This document shows, one piece after another, positions 35,092 through 44,854 of a DNA stretch of 45,594 nt. The translations under genes and the position numbers were made by a program. This stretch comes from Nitrospinaceae bacterium (GTDB lineage: Bacteria > Nitrospinota > Nitrospinia > Nitrospinales > VA-1), in assembly GCA_029261475.1 (NCBI GenBank), contig JAJDBG010000015.1, forward strand, positions 1 to 45,594, written 5' to 3'. The notes under the pieces were generated by a model. It worked only from the letters and a program-made list of their open reading frames with translations, was not told where the DNA came from and made no database searches. How positions within the stretch are numbered: the stretch's first letter is position 1; each line of letters starts with the position of its first letter.

Positions 35092-36528
35092 ATGCTTGAA
35101 GAGGTAGAAACACTGAAATTGCTTTACCTTGCCGTGGGACCGGGCATTGCAATAGCTGTTTTTATCTACTACTCCAACAAATTGGACAGAGGGCCAGGCA
35201 AACTGGCACTCCAAAGTTTTTTTCTGGGTGGCTTGGCTGTATTTCCAAGTCATTATTTTGAAGGTGTTGTCGAAACAATTTTAGGCCTACAGGCCCTACA
35301 GAATGACTCCCCCTATTTTTGGTCCAAAACCCTCGTCTATGCATTTTTGGGCGTAGCTCTTGCCGAAGAATTCTGCAAATTTTTATTCCTGAAAGCTTTC
35401 ATCTGTGACGACAGAGAGTTTGACGAACCTTTCGACGGCATAATATATGGAGCCATGATCGGTTGTGGGTTCGCTACTGTGGAAAACATCATGTATGTCC
35501 TTCCGCTGGGGCAAGAGGTAGGAATCATAAGAATGATCACTACCGTTCCAGTGCATGCCTTCCTTGGCATCATACTTGGATACTTCATAGGTCGAGCGAA
35601 ATTCAGTATCAATCGCGCCCGACACCTGATCTGTGGAATCTCAGTTGTTACCCTGCTTCATGGTCTATATGACACCGCGGTTTTTGCCAACGCCATCTGG
35701 TCCTATTACCTGATTTTTGCAATTGTTTTAGGAGGCATTTACCTTGGACTGAAGGCGAAAAGAGAGTTGGAAAAACTCGCTACAGTAATTGAATTTTCAG
35801 CAAAACAGTATTTCCCATTAAAAAAGCGTAAGAAAAAAATCCCCCTACTCTTGAGGGATATTCGATGCCTGTTGTCGAAGGGAAAATTGATTCCCGAGGA
35901 TAATTTGATTGATAAAAAAAGTGGAAAGATAAAATCGATCCGGGAAATATTTTCCACAAAAATAATTTCTCAATACAGGAATCTGCCAAGGCTCCCGTTT
36001 TCAGGTATGTCCGTCAAACTTTTCTTAATTTCATACATACTTACTTTCGGGCTCTACCTTTATTTTTGGTTTTTGGGAAACTATAGAGATTTTACCAGTT
36101 ACAAGAAATTAAAAATCAATCCAGAATTTCTCGCACTGAGTTTCTTCATATTTACTATTCTTCCCTATTTTTTTTACAGGATTGCACCGGCGGCTTTGGG
36201 TATGCAACGAGCTTCATCAGATTTGGATATTTTTTTCAATCTGACAATGGCGGGGATAGAAACAATTTATCTATATTTTCAATTTAAAATGTTCTCTGCT
36301 TTTTTAAAAAACAAACTAGACAATCCTTTTTCAGTTACTATCACAACTGTTATTTTTTTTATTCTCAGTGCATTAAAAAAAACACTTCCGCAAACTTTAC
36401 CTTATTATGCAATTTGGGAACTGCTTCTGATTTTTTTTCAGGCTGGCGTTTTAGCAATTGTTCAAAGAGACTTGAATCTATACTGGAAACTGGAAGATGG
36501 AGCAGTTTACGGTCAACAACAAGCTTAA
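35092..36528 (+). CDS. PrsW-family intramembrane protease with a C-terminal membrane extension
   Basis: A 478-residue membrane protein. The N-terminal 225 residues are a PrsW (CAAX-protease-like) domain with about seven membrane segments and its conserved motifs: ALAEEFCKFLFL (Glu pair), FATVENIMY, PVHAFLGIILGYFIG and LLHGLYDTAVF. Such proteins cut anti-sigma factors or related membrane substrates. A charged linker follows (about 225-305). A second membrane part (305-478) contains LISYILTFGLYLYFWFLGNYRDF, which looks like a DUF4234-type domain. That combination is unusual. It probably shares a transcript with fhs, but the functional link is unclear. Confidence 0.8.
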   Translation: MLEEVETLKLLYLAVGPGIAIAVFIYYSNKLDRGPGKLALQSFFLGGLAVFPSHYFEGVVETILGLQALQNDSPYFWSKTLVYAFLGVALAEEFCKFLFLKAFICDDREFDEPFDGIIYGAMIGCGFATVENIMYVLPLGQEVGIIRMITTVPVHAFLGIILGYFIGRAKFSINRARHLICGISVVTLLHGLYDTAVFANAIWSYYLIFAIVLGGIYLGLKAKRELEKLATVIEFSAKQYFPLKKRKKKIPLLLRDIRCLLSKGKLIPEDNLIDKKSGKIKSIREIFSTKIISQYRNLPRLPFSGMSVKLFLISYILTFGLYLYFWFLGNYRDFTSYKKLKINPEFLALSFFIFTILPYFFYRIAPAALGMQRASSDLDIFFNLTMAGIETIYLYFQFKMFSAFLKNKLDNPFSVTITTVIFFILSALKKTLPQTLPYYAIWELLLIFFQAGVLAIVQRDLNLYWKLEDGAVYGQQQA

Positions 36529-36559
36529 CCAATGAAAAGAATGGGAAAAGGTTATTTCT

Positions 36560-37174
36560 ATGAAAAATAAATTCGCTGATACAAAACAACCTATCTTTGC
36601 GATTTTCTTTATTTCCTGGACTCTGATAAGTGCCATAATTCCCCTCAATATATTTGCAGATGAACGATTCGAATGTAGCCCTGAAAGACTTCCTTATGAA
36701 GCACCCCAATATATTGAGCCATACAGGGAGCCAGAAATCTCTAAGCTGCACTTGATTGCCAATGGTGATGGAACGGTTACAGATCCTGATTCGGGTTTAA
36801 TGTGGGCAGAGAAGGACAGTTATTCCGACTTGGGGAAATGCCTCACCTGGCACGAATCTATCATTTATATAAAGAAACTGAATACGGCTGGTTTCTCTGA
36901 TTGGAGAATTCCTACAATCAAAGAACTGATTACCCTTTACGACCCTACAAAGGCAAATAATATGGCATGGGACCACAATCCCGAAAACCCACTTGCGTTA
37001 GATGAAAAATTTGCAGATAAATCAGCTTACTGGTTCTGGGCCAGTGACGATATAACGGCGGAACAAAAAAATGGCTGTGCCAAAACCTTGTATTTTGTCA
37101 AGGGACTGATACATATTCGTAATTTGGATCAGTGTAATAACGGCGGTGTGCGCGCTGTGAGAATATTCAAGTAA
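36560..37174 (+). CDS. Secreted DUF1566 (Lcl C-terminal-like) protein
   Basis: A 204-residue exported protein. The signal peptide is followed by a polar stretch, then a DUF1566 domain (about 65-204): NGDGTVTDPDSGLMWAEKDS, the WHESIIYIKKLNTAGFSDWR block with WRIPTIKELITLYD, and YWFWASDD, ending GVRAVR. The fold is related to C-type lectins and formylglycine-type domains; function is unknown, and adhesion or ligand binding is plausible. A good AAAAGG ribosome site precedes the start. Four Cys in the mature protein may pair. Confidence 0.85.
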   Translation: MKNKFADTKQPIFAIFFISWTLISAIIPLNIFADERFECSPERLPYEAPQYIEPYREPEISKLHLIANGDGTVTDPDSGLMWAEKDSYSDLGKCLTWHESIIYIKKLNTAGFSDWRIPTIKELITLYDPTKANNMAWDHNPENPLALDEKFADKSAYWFWASDDITAEQKNGCAKTLYFVKGLIHIRNLDQCNNGGVRAVRIFK

Positions 37175-37242
37175 CTGCTTAATTGATAATCTTGAAAGAT
37201 CAGGTAAAAATGTAGTGGCATTGAATATGACTTCAACTCATT

Positions 37243-37824
37243 ATGAATAAAACAAAAATTATAGCCCTTTTTGTTGCAGTATTTGGAACACTGCTTTTTC
37301 TCAATGACTATTTTAAACCAGTAGAAACGTGGGAGGAACTTAACAAAAAAGGCATGTCTGCGTTTCAAGAATCCCGCTACCTTGAAGCAGAAGAGCTTTT
37401 CACAAAATCCTCAAAAAGAGCAGAAACATTTCCCCCGAATGATCTCAGACTTACTTTCAGCCTCAACCAGTTAGCCGAAATTTACAGAATCCAATCCAAA
37501 TACACCGAGGCAGAGCGAGTCCTCAAAAAATTGTTAGCCACATACAAAAAACAATCAGGTTCTGAAAGCGTTGATGTTGCCATGACACTCAATAATCTTG
37601 CTGTAAACTACAGAATGAATGGAAAGAACGAAGAGGCTGAAGTTGTACTACAACAGGCCCTGAAAATTCTCGAATCATCGATGGGGCCAGAACATTCCCT
37701 TGTAGCAAACTTTCTTGAGCACTATGCTTACTTACTTAAAACAATGGGCCGTACGGAGGAAGCTGAAAAAGTAAAACAACGATCTCAAGAAATAAATTCC
37801 AAGACAGCTTTGACCCAAAAATAA
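37243..37824 (+). CDS. Membrane-anchored TPR protein
   Basis: A 193-residue protein with an N-terminal hydrophobic anchor (IIALFVAVFGTLLFL). About three to four tetratricopeptide repeats follow: AFQESRYLEAEELFTKSSKRAE, LNQLAEIYRIQSKYTEAERVLKKLL, LNNLAVNYRMNGKNEEAEVVLQQALKILE and LEHYAYLLKTMGRTEEAEKV. The spacing is of the kinesin-light-chain TPR kind. A scaffold or assembly factor is likely, but no partner can be named. It stands just before the hydrogenase region, with its own gap of about 145 bases to the next gene. Confidence 0.8.
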   Translation: MNKTKIIALFVAVFGTLLFLNDYFKPVETWEELNKKGMSAFQESRYLEAEELFTKSSKRAETFPPNDLRLTFSLNQLAEIYRIQSKYTEAERVLKKLLATYKKQSGSESVDVAMTLNNLAVNYRMNGKNEEAEVVLQQALKILESSMGPEHSLVANFLEHYAYLLKTMGRTEEAEKVKQRSQEINSKTALTQK

Positions 37825-37970
37825 AGTATTTTTGTATTAAAAGTCAGCTATATGGATTTAATTATGGGAATATTTCAGGCAGGAACTTACCTTATATATA
37901 GGGAGACTGAATACCTTATGTTTTTCGTACAGCCCCTCAATATTCTGGAGGCCTACAAAGGTTCTTAATA

Positions 37971-39299
37971 ATGAAAACAGAAAGAAAACGAATTTTAATC
38001 ATGGGTGCCGCAGGGCGGGACTTTCATACCTTCAATACTAGTTTTAGGAACAACCCTTCTTATGACGTTGTCGCATTCACAGCGACACAAATTCCAGGTA
38101 TAGAAAAAAAGTTTTATCCCCCTTCGTTATCGGGCGTTCTTTATCCCAGTGGAATACCAATTCATCCAGAGAGTGAATTGCTCAATATCATTCGAGAAGA
38201 GCATATTGATGTGGTGGTCTTTGCATACAGCGATGTATCTCATGAATATGTGATGCATAAAGCATCTAGCGTTACCGCCTCGGGCGCAGATTTTTGGTTG
38301 ATTGGAACAAACGCTTCCATGATCCCATCCAGCAAAAAAATCATTTCCATTTGTGCCACACGTACTGGGTGTGGGAAATCTCAAACATCCAGAAAAGTTG
38401 CGCAAATATTGAAAAGCTGTGGAAAGAAAGTCGTTGCGGTAAGACATGCCATGCCCTACGGAAATCTGGAAAAGCAGAAAGTCCAACGCTATGCCTCTAT
38501 TGAGGATTTGAAAAAACACGATTGTACGATTGAAGAAATGGAAGAGTACGAACCTTATACAGCGATAGGTATCCCCATTTATGCGGGAGTGGATTACGAG
38601 GCCATATTGCGGGAAGCTGAAAAAGAAGCCGACATTATCATCTGGGACGGGGGAAATAATGACTTTTCCTTTTACTTGCCCGATCTGGAAATTGTCGTAG
38701 CTGATCCACATCGACCCGGTGACGAGCTCAATTATTATCCGGGAGAAGTGAATCTCAGGCGTGCAGATGTGGTCATTATCAACAAAATAGATACTGCCGA
38801 TTACGAAAAAATTCAGATCGTGAGAAAGAATATAAGCCATATCAATCCCACGGCTACTGTTATTGAGGCCGCTTCACCCCTTTACGTCGATCAGTATCAA
38901 GATATTTTAAATAAAAAAGTACTGGTCGTGGAGGATGGTCCAACATTAACGCATGGTGGAATGAAGTACGGTGCAGGAATTCTGGCGGCGCAACGTTATG
39001 GGGCCAAGGAAATAATTGACCCTAGGCCTTGGTTGGTTGGGAGCTTAAAAGAAACTTTTGAAAAATACCCCGGGATCGGTCATCTCTTGCCAGCAATGGG
39101 TTATGGTAAAACTCAAATGGAAGATTTGCAGGAAACCATCAATGCCGCGGATTGTGATTTGGTCATCATTGGTACGCCGATCGATTTAACTCGAATCATC
39201 CAAATAAATAAGCCCTCTGTTAGAGTCAGCTATGAACTTCAAGAAATCGGTGATCCAACACTGACAACAGTATTAAAAACATTTATAGAGAAAACTTGA
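37971..39299 (+). CDS. P-loop GTPase-like protein of the cyclic 2,3-diphosphoglycerate synthetase family
   Basis: A 442-residue protein of the predicted-GTPase family to which archaeal cyclic 2,3-diphosphoglycerate synthetase (CpgS) belongs. The N-terminal domain is Rossmann-like (RILIMGAAGRDFHTFN). The nucleotide site is ATRTGCGKSQTSR (P-loop, near 130). DGGNNDF and VVIINKID serve as Walker B and NKxD. The C-terminal part holds GGMKYGAGILAAQRYGAKEIIDPRP and IIGTPIDLTRI. The reaction of bacterial homologues is unknown, so the cPGS label is by homology only. It heads the hydrogenase gene run, 39 bases before carbamate kinase. AAAGG precedes the ATG. Confidence 0.83.
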   Translation: MKTERKRILIMGAAGRDFHTFNTSFRNNPSYDVVAFTATQIPGIEKKFYPPSLSGVLYPSGIPIHPESELLNIIREEHIDVVVFAYSDVSHEYVMHKASSVTASGADFWLIGTNASMIPSSKKIISICATRTGCGKSQTSRKVAQILKSCGKKVVAVRHAMPYGNLEKQKVQRYASIEDLKKHDCTIEEMEEYEPYTAIGIPIYAGVDYEAILREAEKEADIIIWDGGNNDFSFYLPDLEIVVADPHRPGDELNYYPGEVNLRRADVVIINKIDTADYEKIQIVRKNISHINPTATVIEAASPLYVDQYQDILNKKVLVVEDGPTLTHGGMKYGAGILAAQRYGAKEIIDPRPWLVGSLKETFEKYPGIGHLLPAMGYGKTQMEDLQETINAADCDLVIIGTPIDLTRIIQINKPSVRVSYELQEIGDPTLTTVLKTFIEKT

Positions 39300-39338
39300 G
39301 CGTACGATGAATAAACTGTTATCGTTTATAATAAAAAA

Positions 39339-40304
39339 ATGAACCAAAAACCGAGCCTTTTAATATCATTTGGTGGAAACGCTCTCAATCCCATAGATCA
39401 AATTCACTCCAGGCAAAAGGAAGAATTTTACATAGCCAGGAAAAGCATGGCAGGTGTTGTCAGCCTTCTGGAAGAAGGGTTCAATAAAATAATACTCACG
39501 CATGGAAATGGCCCGCAAGTTGGACAAATTTTTTTGCAACAGGAGCTCACGAAACACGAGTTTCCAAGACAGGTCACACTGGATGTATGCGTTGCCGATA
39601 GCCAGGGACGAATAGGCTATATTCTCCAAAATGTGTTTGATAATATTTGTCAGGAACGAGGAGTAAACAAAAAATCTTTCGCCGTGATCACACAAGTTGT
39701 CGTTAATCCTAACGACCCGGCTTTTGATCACCCAACAAAGCCTATTGGTGTTTTTTATTCGAAAGATGACAGCGGCAAACTCATAGAGGAAAGAGGTTGG
39801 GAGTTTATCGAAGATGCCGGGCGAGGTTACCGACGCGTCGTCGCATCACCTATTCCCCTGGAAATTGTGGAAGTCGATATATTTCACGAAATTTTGGAGC
39901 GAGGGTTTGTGTGCATCGGCGGAGGTGGTGGTGGCATACCAGTAATTAGAGAAAAAAATGGCACTTTGACCGGGGTCGAAGCCGTCATTGATAAAGACCG
40001 TACCAGTGCCCTTCTGGCTAGTAAATTAGGCATCGATCAATTGGTCATTCTAACAAGTGTTGAAGGTGCCTATCTGAACTTTAAATCGCCCAAACCTCAA
40101 CTTATAAAGCAAATCACTGCGAATAAGATGGACACTCACATCCAGCGAGGGGAATTTGCAGAAGGTAGCATGAAACCCAAAGTGGAAGCGGCAATTGAAT
40201 TTATTAAAAAAGGTGGCAAAAAAGCTATTATCACGAGTCTCAATGATTTGGTTCCGGCAATTCAGGGAACAGCCGGGACGCATATTACGGCAGAAAAAAT
40301 TTAA
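39339..40304 (+). CDS. arcC: Carbamate kinase
   Basis: A 321-residue amino-acid-kinase-family enzyme that interconverts ATP plus carbamate and ADP plus carbamoyl phosphate. The N-terminal FGGNALNP, LTHGNGPQVGQIFLQQE, PRQVTLDVCVADSQGRIGY, GRGYRRVVASPIP, CIGGGGGGIPVI and VEAVIDKDRTSALLA are all diagnostic. Length is typical. In fermenters it sits in arginine-deiminase operons; none of those genes is here. Instead it lies 18 bases upstream of the hydrogenase beta gene, suggesting a role in supplying carbamoyl phosphate for hydrogenase cyanide ligands. The direction in vivo is unproven. Confidence 0.94.
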   Translation: MNQKPSLLISFGGNALNPIDQIHSRQKEEFYIARKSMAGVVSLLEEGFNKIILTHGNGPQVGQIFLQQELTKHEFPRQVTLDVCVADSQGRIGYILQNVFDNICQERGVNKKSFAVITQVVVNPNDPAFDHPTKPIGVFYSKDDSGKLIEERGWEFIEDAGRGYRRVVASPIPLEIVEVDIFHEILERGFVCIGGGGGGIPVIREKNGTLTGVEAVIDKDRTSALLASKLGIDQLVILTSVEGAYLNFKSPKPQLIKQITANKMDTHIQRGEFAEGSMKPKVEAAIEFIKKGGKKAIITSLNDLVPAIQGTAGTHITAEKI

Positions 40305-40322
40305 AAAATATCTCAGGATTTA

Positions 40323-41489
40323 ATGTTAATGGCTGAAGAAATAATCATAGATCGAGAAGGTTTGGACCAACTCATTCACGTCTTGCGCGAAATGGGATTT
40401 CAGGTTGCCGGGCCAACAGTCAGGGATGAAGCTATCGTTTATGAAAGTATCCGTTCTATCAACGACCTTCCCGAAGGTTGGACAGACGAACAAAAAGGTG
40501 GATATTACCGCTTGAAAAAACGATCCGATAAAGCCTTATTTGGATATGTGGTAGGCCCCCACTCCTGGAAAAAATTTCTTCATCCTCCAGAAAGGCGTTT
40601 GTGGCAAGCTAAACAAGATGGTAATGATTTCGAAATAATCCCCGAAGAATTAGCGACTCCCAAATTTGCATTTTTAGGGGTCCGGTCTTGCGAACTCCAT
40701 GCCATTGCCATTCAGGATAAAGTTTTTCTCGATGACACATATGTGAATACGGATTACAAAATCCGTCGGGAAAATGCATTTTTCATCGCGGTCCAATGCG
40801 GACAATCTGCCGGAACCTGTTTTTGCGTTTCCATGAAGACAGGCCCTAAAGCGGAATCTGGTTTTGACTTGGCAATGACAGAAATTTTGAATGACGATGG
40901 CCACTATTTTGTCGTCGAAGTGGGAAGTGAGCAAGGACGCAAGCTCATGGAAAAAATTCCACATCGACAAGCACACAGTAAAGAAGTTGAGCAAGCGAAC
41001 CATATAGTCAATGAAACTGGCATCCAAATGGAACGTGTTTTAGACACAACTGACCTGAAGGAATTGCTTTACAAAAATCTGGAGCATCCGCAATGGGACG
41101 ATATTGCCAATCGTTGTTTGTCTTGTGCCAACTGTACAATGGTCTGCCCCACTTGTTTTTGTTCTACGGTAGAGGATGTGACCGACATCACAGGGGAGCA
41201 TGCCGAGCGATGGCAAAAGTGGGATTCTTGTTTTACGATGGACTTTTCTCATTTGCATGGTGGCGAAGTTCGATCTTCAACCAAGTCCAAATATCGACAA
41301 TGGTTGACTCATAAACTCGCTAGTTGGCAAGATCAATTTGGTTCTTCAGGTTGCGTTGGATGTGGTCGATGTATCACCTGGTGTCCGGTTGCTATCGACC
41401 TGACAGAGGAAATCCCAAAAATTTGTGATTCAACAACTCAAAACACAAGTACACCTGTAAAAAATGAGGCTCCTAATGAAATCCCTTGA
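40323..41489 (+). CDS. Group 3b [NiFe] hydrogenase beta subunit (HyhB/HydB-like, iron-sulfur)
   Basis: A 388-residue electron-transfer subunit of sulfhydrogenase-type soluble hydrogenase. The N-terminal part has LGVRSCELHAIAIQD and GTCFCVSMKTGP, conserved in this family. The C-terminal third carries two 4Fe-4S motifs, CLSCANCTMVCPTC (near 262) and CVGCGRCITWCP (near 343). Cysteines between them (CFCSTVEDVTD; WDSCFTMDF) complete the family pattern. It passes electrons between the hydrogenase core and the flavin subunit. ATG codons at 40323 and 40329 are both possible starts. Its end overlaps the next gene. Confidence 0.93.
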   Translation: MLMAEEIIIDREGLDQLIHVLREMGFQVAGPTVRDEAIVYESIRSINDLPEGWTDEQKGGYYRLKKRSDKALFGYVVGPHSWKKFLHPPERRLWQAKQDGNDFEIIPEELATPKFAFLGVRSCELHAIAIQDKVFLDDTYVNTDYKIRRENAFFIAVQCGQSAGTCFCVSMKTGPKAESGFDLAMTEILNDDGHYFVVEVGSEQGRKLMEKIPHRQAHSKEVEQANHIVNETGIQMERVLDTTDLKELLYKNLEHPQWDDIANRCLSCANCTMVCPTCFCSTVEDVTDITGEHAERWQKWDSCFTMDFSHLHGGEVRSSTKSKYRQWLTHKLASWQDQFGSSGCVGCGRCITWCPVAIDLTEEIPKICDSTTQNTSTPVKNEAPNEIP

Positions 41490-41937
41490 ATCGATACTTG
41501 CCGCGCATCCATTCTTTGAAAATCTTGACCCGCAATACATGGCTCTAATGACAGGTTGTGCTTCTAATGTCAGATTTGAAGCCGGCCAGTTCATTCATCG
41601 TCAAGGTGAAGAAGCCAACAGTTTTTATATCATCCGGCAGGGGAAAGTGGCCTTGGAGGTATGTCCTCCGGAGAAAGAACCGATCACGGTGCAAACGGTC
41701 AGCGATGGAGAAATCCTTGGTTGGGCCTGGATGGTCCCTCCATACCACTGGCAGTTTGATGCACAGGCAATCGAGTTGACACGGGCAATAGTTTTAGATG
41801 GCAGGTGTCTTCGAACCAAATGTAGCGAGGACCATGCCTTGGGTTATGAACTTCTCAGCCGCTTGCTCCCGATCATTGGGCAAGGCATGGAAGCAACACG
41901 GATGCAACTTTTAGATCTTTACGGTACTAGGGGTTAA
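41476..41937 (+). CDS. Stand-alone cyclic-nucleotide-binding-domain protein of the hydrogenase operon
   Basis: A 153-residue protein holding one CRP-like effector domain and little else: FFENLDPQYMALMTGCASNVRFEAGQFIHRQGEEANSFYII, RQGKVALEV, DGEILGWAWMVPPYHW. The usual phosphate-binding cassette (GExAL) is replaced by GEILGWAWM, so cAMP binding is doubtful. No DNA-binding helix-turn-helix follows, so it is not a transcription factor. The ATG at 41476 overlaps the beta-subunit gene by 14 bases; an upstream ATG at 41464 is also possible. A regulatory or assembly subunit of the hydrogenase is likely by position. Confidence 0.85.
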   Translation: MKSLESILAAHPFFENLDPQYMALMTGCASNVRFEAGQFIHRQGEEANSFYIIRQGKVALEVCPPEKEPITVQTVSDGEILGWAWMVPPYHWQFDAQAIELTRAIVLDGRCLRTKCSEDHALGYELLSRLLPIIGQGMEATRMQLLDLYGTRG

Positions 41938-41947
41938 GACTCAAGCC

Positions 41948-42787
41948 ATGAACCATCTTAACCAAGATCCAATGACCCCGGTCCCGCATACCATCAAAAA
42001 AATCATACGGGAAACACATGACACCTTCACTTTGGATTTAACTCCCAAAGATGGTTCGGAGCCAATTTCGTTTTTGCCGGGGCAATTTAATATGCTATAC
42101 GCATTCGGTGTGGGAGAAATTCCCATCTCTATCAGCGGTCCAGCACCGGGCACCCGAGGCATGCTACATACCATTCGCGAAGTTGGCACGGTAACTCAGG
42201 CTCTGCATAAATTGAAAAAAGGAGCTACTGTTGGTCTTCGTGGACCTTTTGGCAGTTCCTGGCCGATTGAGACATCCAAGGGAAGCGATATCGTTATTTT
42301 AGCAGGAGGTATTGGTCTGGCACCGTTGAGACCGGCCATTTACAATTTATTAGAACAGCGCGATCAATTTGGAAACATCGCTCTTCTATATGGAACGCGT
42401 GAACCTAAAGATTTACTGTTCACTAAAGAGTTTGAAAAATGGCGTGGCAAACTGGGTGTCCAAACCAAGATAACGGTCGATAAGGCTGGCAGTGATTGGC
42501 GTGGAAACGTTGGAGTCGTTACCACTTCAATTCCCAGAGTTTCGTTTGATCCCCCCCACACCATTGTCATGATATGCGGACCAGAAATCATGATGCGATA
42601 CTCTGTAATCGAAATGAAACGCCTCGGTGTGAGTGAAGATCGTATCTATATCACGATGGAACGCAATATGAAATGCGCCGTTGGGTTTTGTGGACATTGC
42701 CAATTTGGTCCATCTTTTATATGTAAAGACGGCCCCGTATTTCGTTATGACCGTATCAAACATTTTTTTGGAATTCGCGAGATATAA
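41948..42787 (+). CDS. Group 3b hydrogenase gamma subunit (FAD/NAD(P)-binding, HyhG/HydG-like)
   Basis: A 279-residue ferredoxin-NADP reductase-like subunit that links the hydrogenase to NAD(P). The FAD site is at the N-terminus ([22 protein letters not shown]), with [10 protein letters not shown] next. The NAD(P) domain has [15 protein letters not shown] and [15 protein letters not shown]-terminal [2Fe-2S] cluster is bound by [23 protein letters not shown]. All family motifs are intact. It starts 10 bases after the cyclic-nucleotide-domain gene and ends 2 bases before the small subunit gene. Confidence 0.95.
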   Translation: MNHLNQDPMTPVPHTIKKIIRETHDTFTLDLTPKDGSEPISFLPGQFNMLYAFGVGEIPISISGPAPGTRGMLHTIREVGTVTQALHKLKKGATVGLRGPFGSSWPIETSKGSDIVILAGGIGLAPLRPAIYNLLEQRDQFGNIALLYGTREPKDLLFTKEFEKWRGKLGVQTKITVDKAGSDWRGNVGVVTTSIPRVSFDPPHTIVMICGPEIMMRYSVIEMKRLGVSEDRIYITMERNMKCAVGFCGHCQFGPSFICKDGPVFRYDRIKHFFGIREI

Positions 42788-42789
42788 AG

Positions 42790-43584
42790 ATGGCTAAAAA
42801 ATCAAAACCAAAAGTCGCTGTTTGGAAGTTTGCCTCATGCGACGGATGCCAGCTCAGCTTGCTGGATTGCGAAGATGAGCTTCTTGCGGTAACGGAGCGA
42901 ATTGAAGTCGCAAACTTTCCAGAAGCATCTCGGGCTGTTATAAAAGGACCCTACGATCTATCCTTGGTCGAGGGCTCCATTACAACTCCCCACGATGCGG
43001 AACGCATCCAAAAGGTTCGCCGTTCCTCTAAATTCCTAATCACCATTGGAGCCTGCGCAACCGCAGGGGGTATTCAGGCATTGCGTAATTTTAAGGATGT
43101 GAATGAATTCACGTCCATTGTTTACGCTAAACCCGAATATATAGACACTCTGAAAAAATCTACCCCCATTTCCGAGCATGTAAAGGTGGACTTCGAATTA
43201 CGAGGTTGCCCGATTGATAAAGCGCAGTTGATTGAAGTCATCAGTGCCTTTTTAAAAGGTCGAAAGCCCAATACTCCAGCACATAGCACCTGTATAGAAT
43301 GCAAGCGTAGGGGTACTGTTTGCGTGATGGTCTCGCAAGGGAAAATGTGCATGGGACCCGTTACCCATGCAGGGTGTGGGGCTCTTTGCCCAAGTTACAA
43401 TCGTGGATGCTATGGGTGCTTCGGTCCCAAAGAAACACCCAATACGGGTTCCTTGAGTGCATGGCTCAAAAATCAAGGCGCAGCTGATGACGAAATCCTG
43501 CGAACGTATCGAGGATTCAACGCCTACGCAGAACCATTTCGCAAAGAGAGCGAGTTATATGAAAAAGAAAACGAGAACGATTAA
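42790..43584 (+). CDS. Group 3b [NiFe] hydrogenase small (delta) subunit
   Basis: A 264-residue subunit carrying the iron-sulfur relay from the active site. The proximal-cluster motif is [10 protein letters not shown] near residue 15, followed by GSITTPHD and [16 protein letters not shown]-like [11 protein letters not shown] and the [18 protein letters not shown] block bind further 4Fe-4S clusters. There is no Tat signal, as expected for a cytoplasmic enzyme. Its end overlaps the large subunit start by 26 bases. Confidence 0.95.
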   Translation: MAKKSKPKVAVWKFASCDGCQLSLLDCEDELLAVTERIEVANFPEASRAVIKGPYDLSLVEGSITTPHDAERIQKVRRSSKFLITIGACATAGGIQALRNFKDVNEFTSIVYAKPEYIDTLKKSTPISEHVKVDFELRGCPIDKAQLIEVISAFLKGRKPNTPAHSTCIECKRRGTVCVMVSQGKMCMGPVTHAGCGALCPSYNRGCYGCFGPKETPNTGSLSAWLKNQGAADDEILRTYRGFNAYAEPFRKESELYEKENEND

Positions 43585-44854
43585 AGTCGATTACCTTGCT
43601 CGGGTAGAAGGCGAAGGCGGTCTTCACATCAAGGTTAAAGACGATGAAGTCGTTGACGTAAAATTAAAAATATTTGAGCCACCTCGATTTTTTGAAGCCT
43701 TTCTAAGAGGAAGAGACTACAAAGAAGCACCGGATATTACCGCGAGGATCTGCGGAATCTGCCCGGTCGCCTATCAAATGAGCACCGTGCATGCGATGGA
43801 AAATGCTTTCGGACTTCAAATAGACGGGCCTTTACGTGATCTGCGTAGATTGCTTTATTGCGGCGAATGGATCGAAAGCCATACGCTTCATATTTATATG
43901 TTGCATGCGCCCGATTTTCTGGGTTATCAAGACGCAATTCAGATGGCCAAGGATCATAGGGAAGTCGTTGAACGTGGATTGAAATTAAAGAAGGCCGGAA
44001 ATGCCATTGTCTCCCTACTGGGTGGCCGTGAAATTCATCCCATCAATGTTCGAGTGGGTGGATTCTATAAATTATTTTCAAAACAGGAATTTGAGCCTCT
44101 CAAGGAAACTTTAAAGTGGGCGCGTGATGCGGCATTGGAAACCGTTCGTTGGACCGCGAAACTCCCCTTTCCAGAATTCAATCAGGAGTACGAGTTTGTA
44201 GCTTTACAACACCCTGAAGAGTACCCTTTCAATGAAGGTCGAATCGTTTCAAACAAAGGTCTCGACATTGATTGTTCTGAATACGAAGAGCATTTTCAGG
44301 AACAGCATGTCGAGCATTCCAACGCACTCCACTCGGTTTTGAAAGAACGCGGAGCTTATTTTGTCGGTCCAATGGCGCGCTATAATTTAAACTTCGACCG
44401 ACTCTCGCCTCTCTCACAAGAGGCCGCACTGCAATCGGGATTAGGACGGGAATGCAAAAATCCTTTTAAGAGCATCATCATTCGCAGTGTCGAGGTCCTC
44501 TATGCTTGTGATGAAGCCTTGCGGATTCTTGAGTCTTACGAAAAACCGGAACGCCCTTATATAGAAGTCGAGCCAAGAGAAGGGATTGGCTACTCTTGCA
44601 CGGAAGCACCACGCGGAATCTTGTACCATCATTATCGATTGGACGGAGAAGGTAAAATTCTGGATGCTAAAATCGTCCCACCCACTTCACAAAATCAAAA
44701 AACAATCGAAAATGATTTGAGTAAATTTGTCCCTCAGCACATCCATTTGTCTCAGGAACAATTGACCTGGCAGTGCGAGCAAGCCATTCGCAACTATGAC
44801 CCCTGCATATCCTGTGCAACACATTTTTTGAAACTAGACATTGAACGCACCTGA
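43559..44854 (+). CDS. Group 3b [NiFe] hydrogenase large (alpha) subunit
   Basis: A 431-residue catalytic subunit binding the NiFe(CN)2CO centre. The N-terminal metal motif is [21 protein letters not shown] near residue 62. The C-terminal motif is DPCISCATH near 414, followed by a nine-residue tail that a maturation protease removes after nickel insertion; that protease is the next gene. The pattern (DPCxSC, short length, no Tat partner) and its partner subunits fit group 3b. The ATG at 43559 gives the family-like [13 protein letters not shown]; a longer frame from 43457 is only read-through of the small-subunit region. Confidence 0.96.
   Translation: MKKKTRTIKVDYLARVEGEGGLHIKVKDDEVVDVKLKIFEPPRFFEAFLRGRDYKEAPDITARICGICPVAYQMSTVHAMENAFGLQIDGPLRDLRRLLYCGEWIESHTLHIYMLHAPDFLGYQDAIQMAKDHREVVERGLKLKKAGNAIVSLLGGREIHPINVRVGGFYKLFSKQEFEPLKETLKWARDAALETVRWTAKLPFPEFNQEYEFVALQHPEEYPFNEGRIVSNKGLDIDCSEYEEHFQEQHVEHSNALHSVLKERGAYFVGPMARYNLNFDRLSPLSQEAALQSGLGRECKNPFKSIIIRSVEVLYACDEALRILESYEKPERPYIEVEPREGIGYSCTEAPRGILYHHYRLDGEGKILDAKIVPPTSQNQKTIENDLSKFVPQHIHLSQEQLTWQCEQAIRNYDPCISCATHFLKLDIERT

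Noticed and set aside
37825-37970. FNR-type or -24/-12 promoter before the hydrogenase run
   Set aside because: No TTGAT-N4-ATCAA and no GG-N10-GC pair with the right context was seen; the promoter remains unassigned.
38127-38840. A 237-codon open frame on the minus strand
   Set aside because: Antisense to the cPGS-like gene, whose P-loop and NKID motifs show the real frame.
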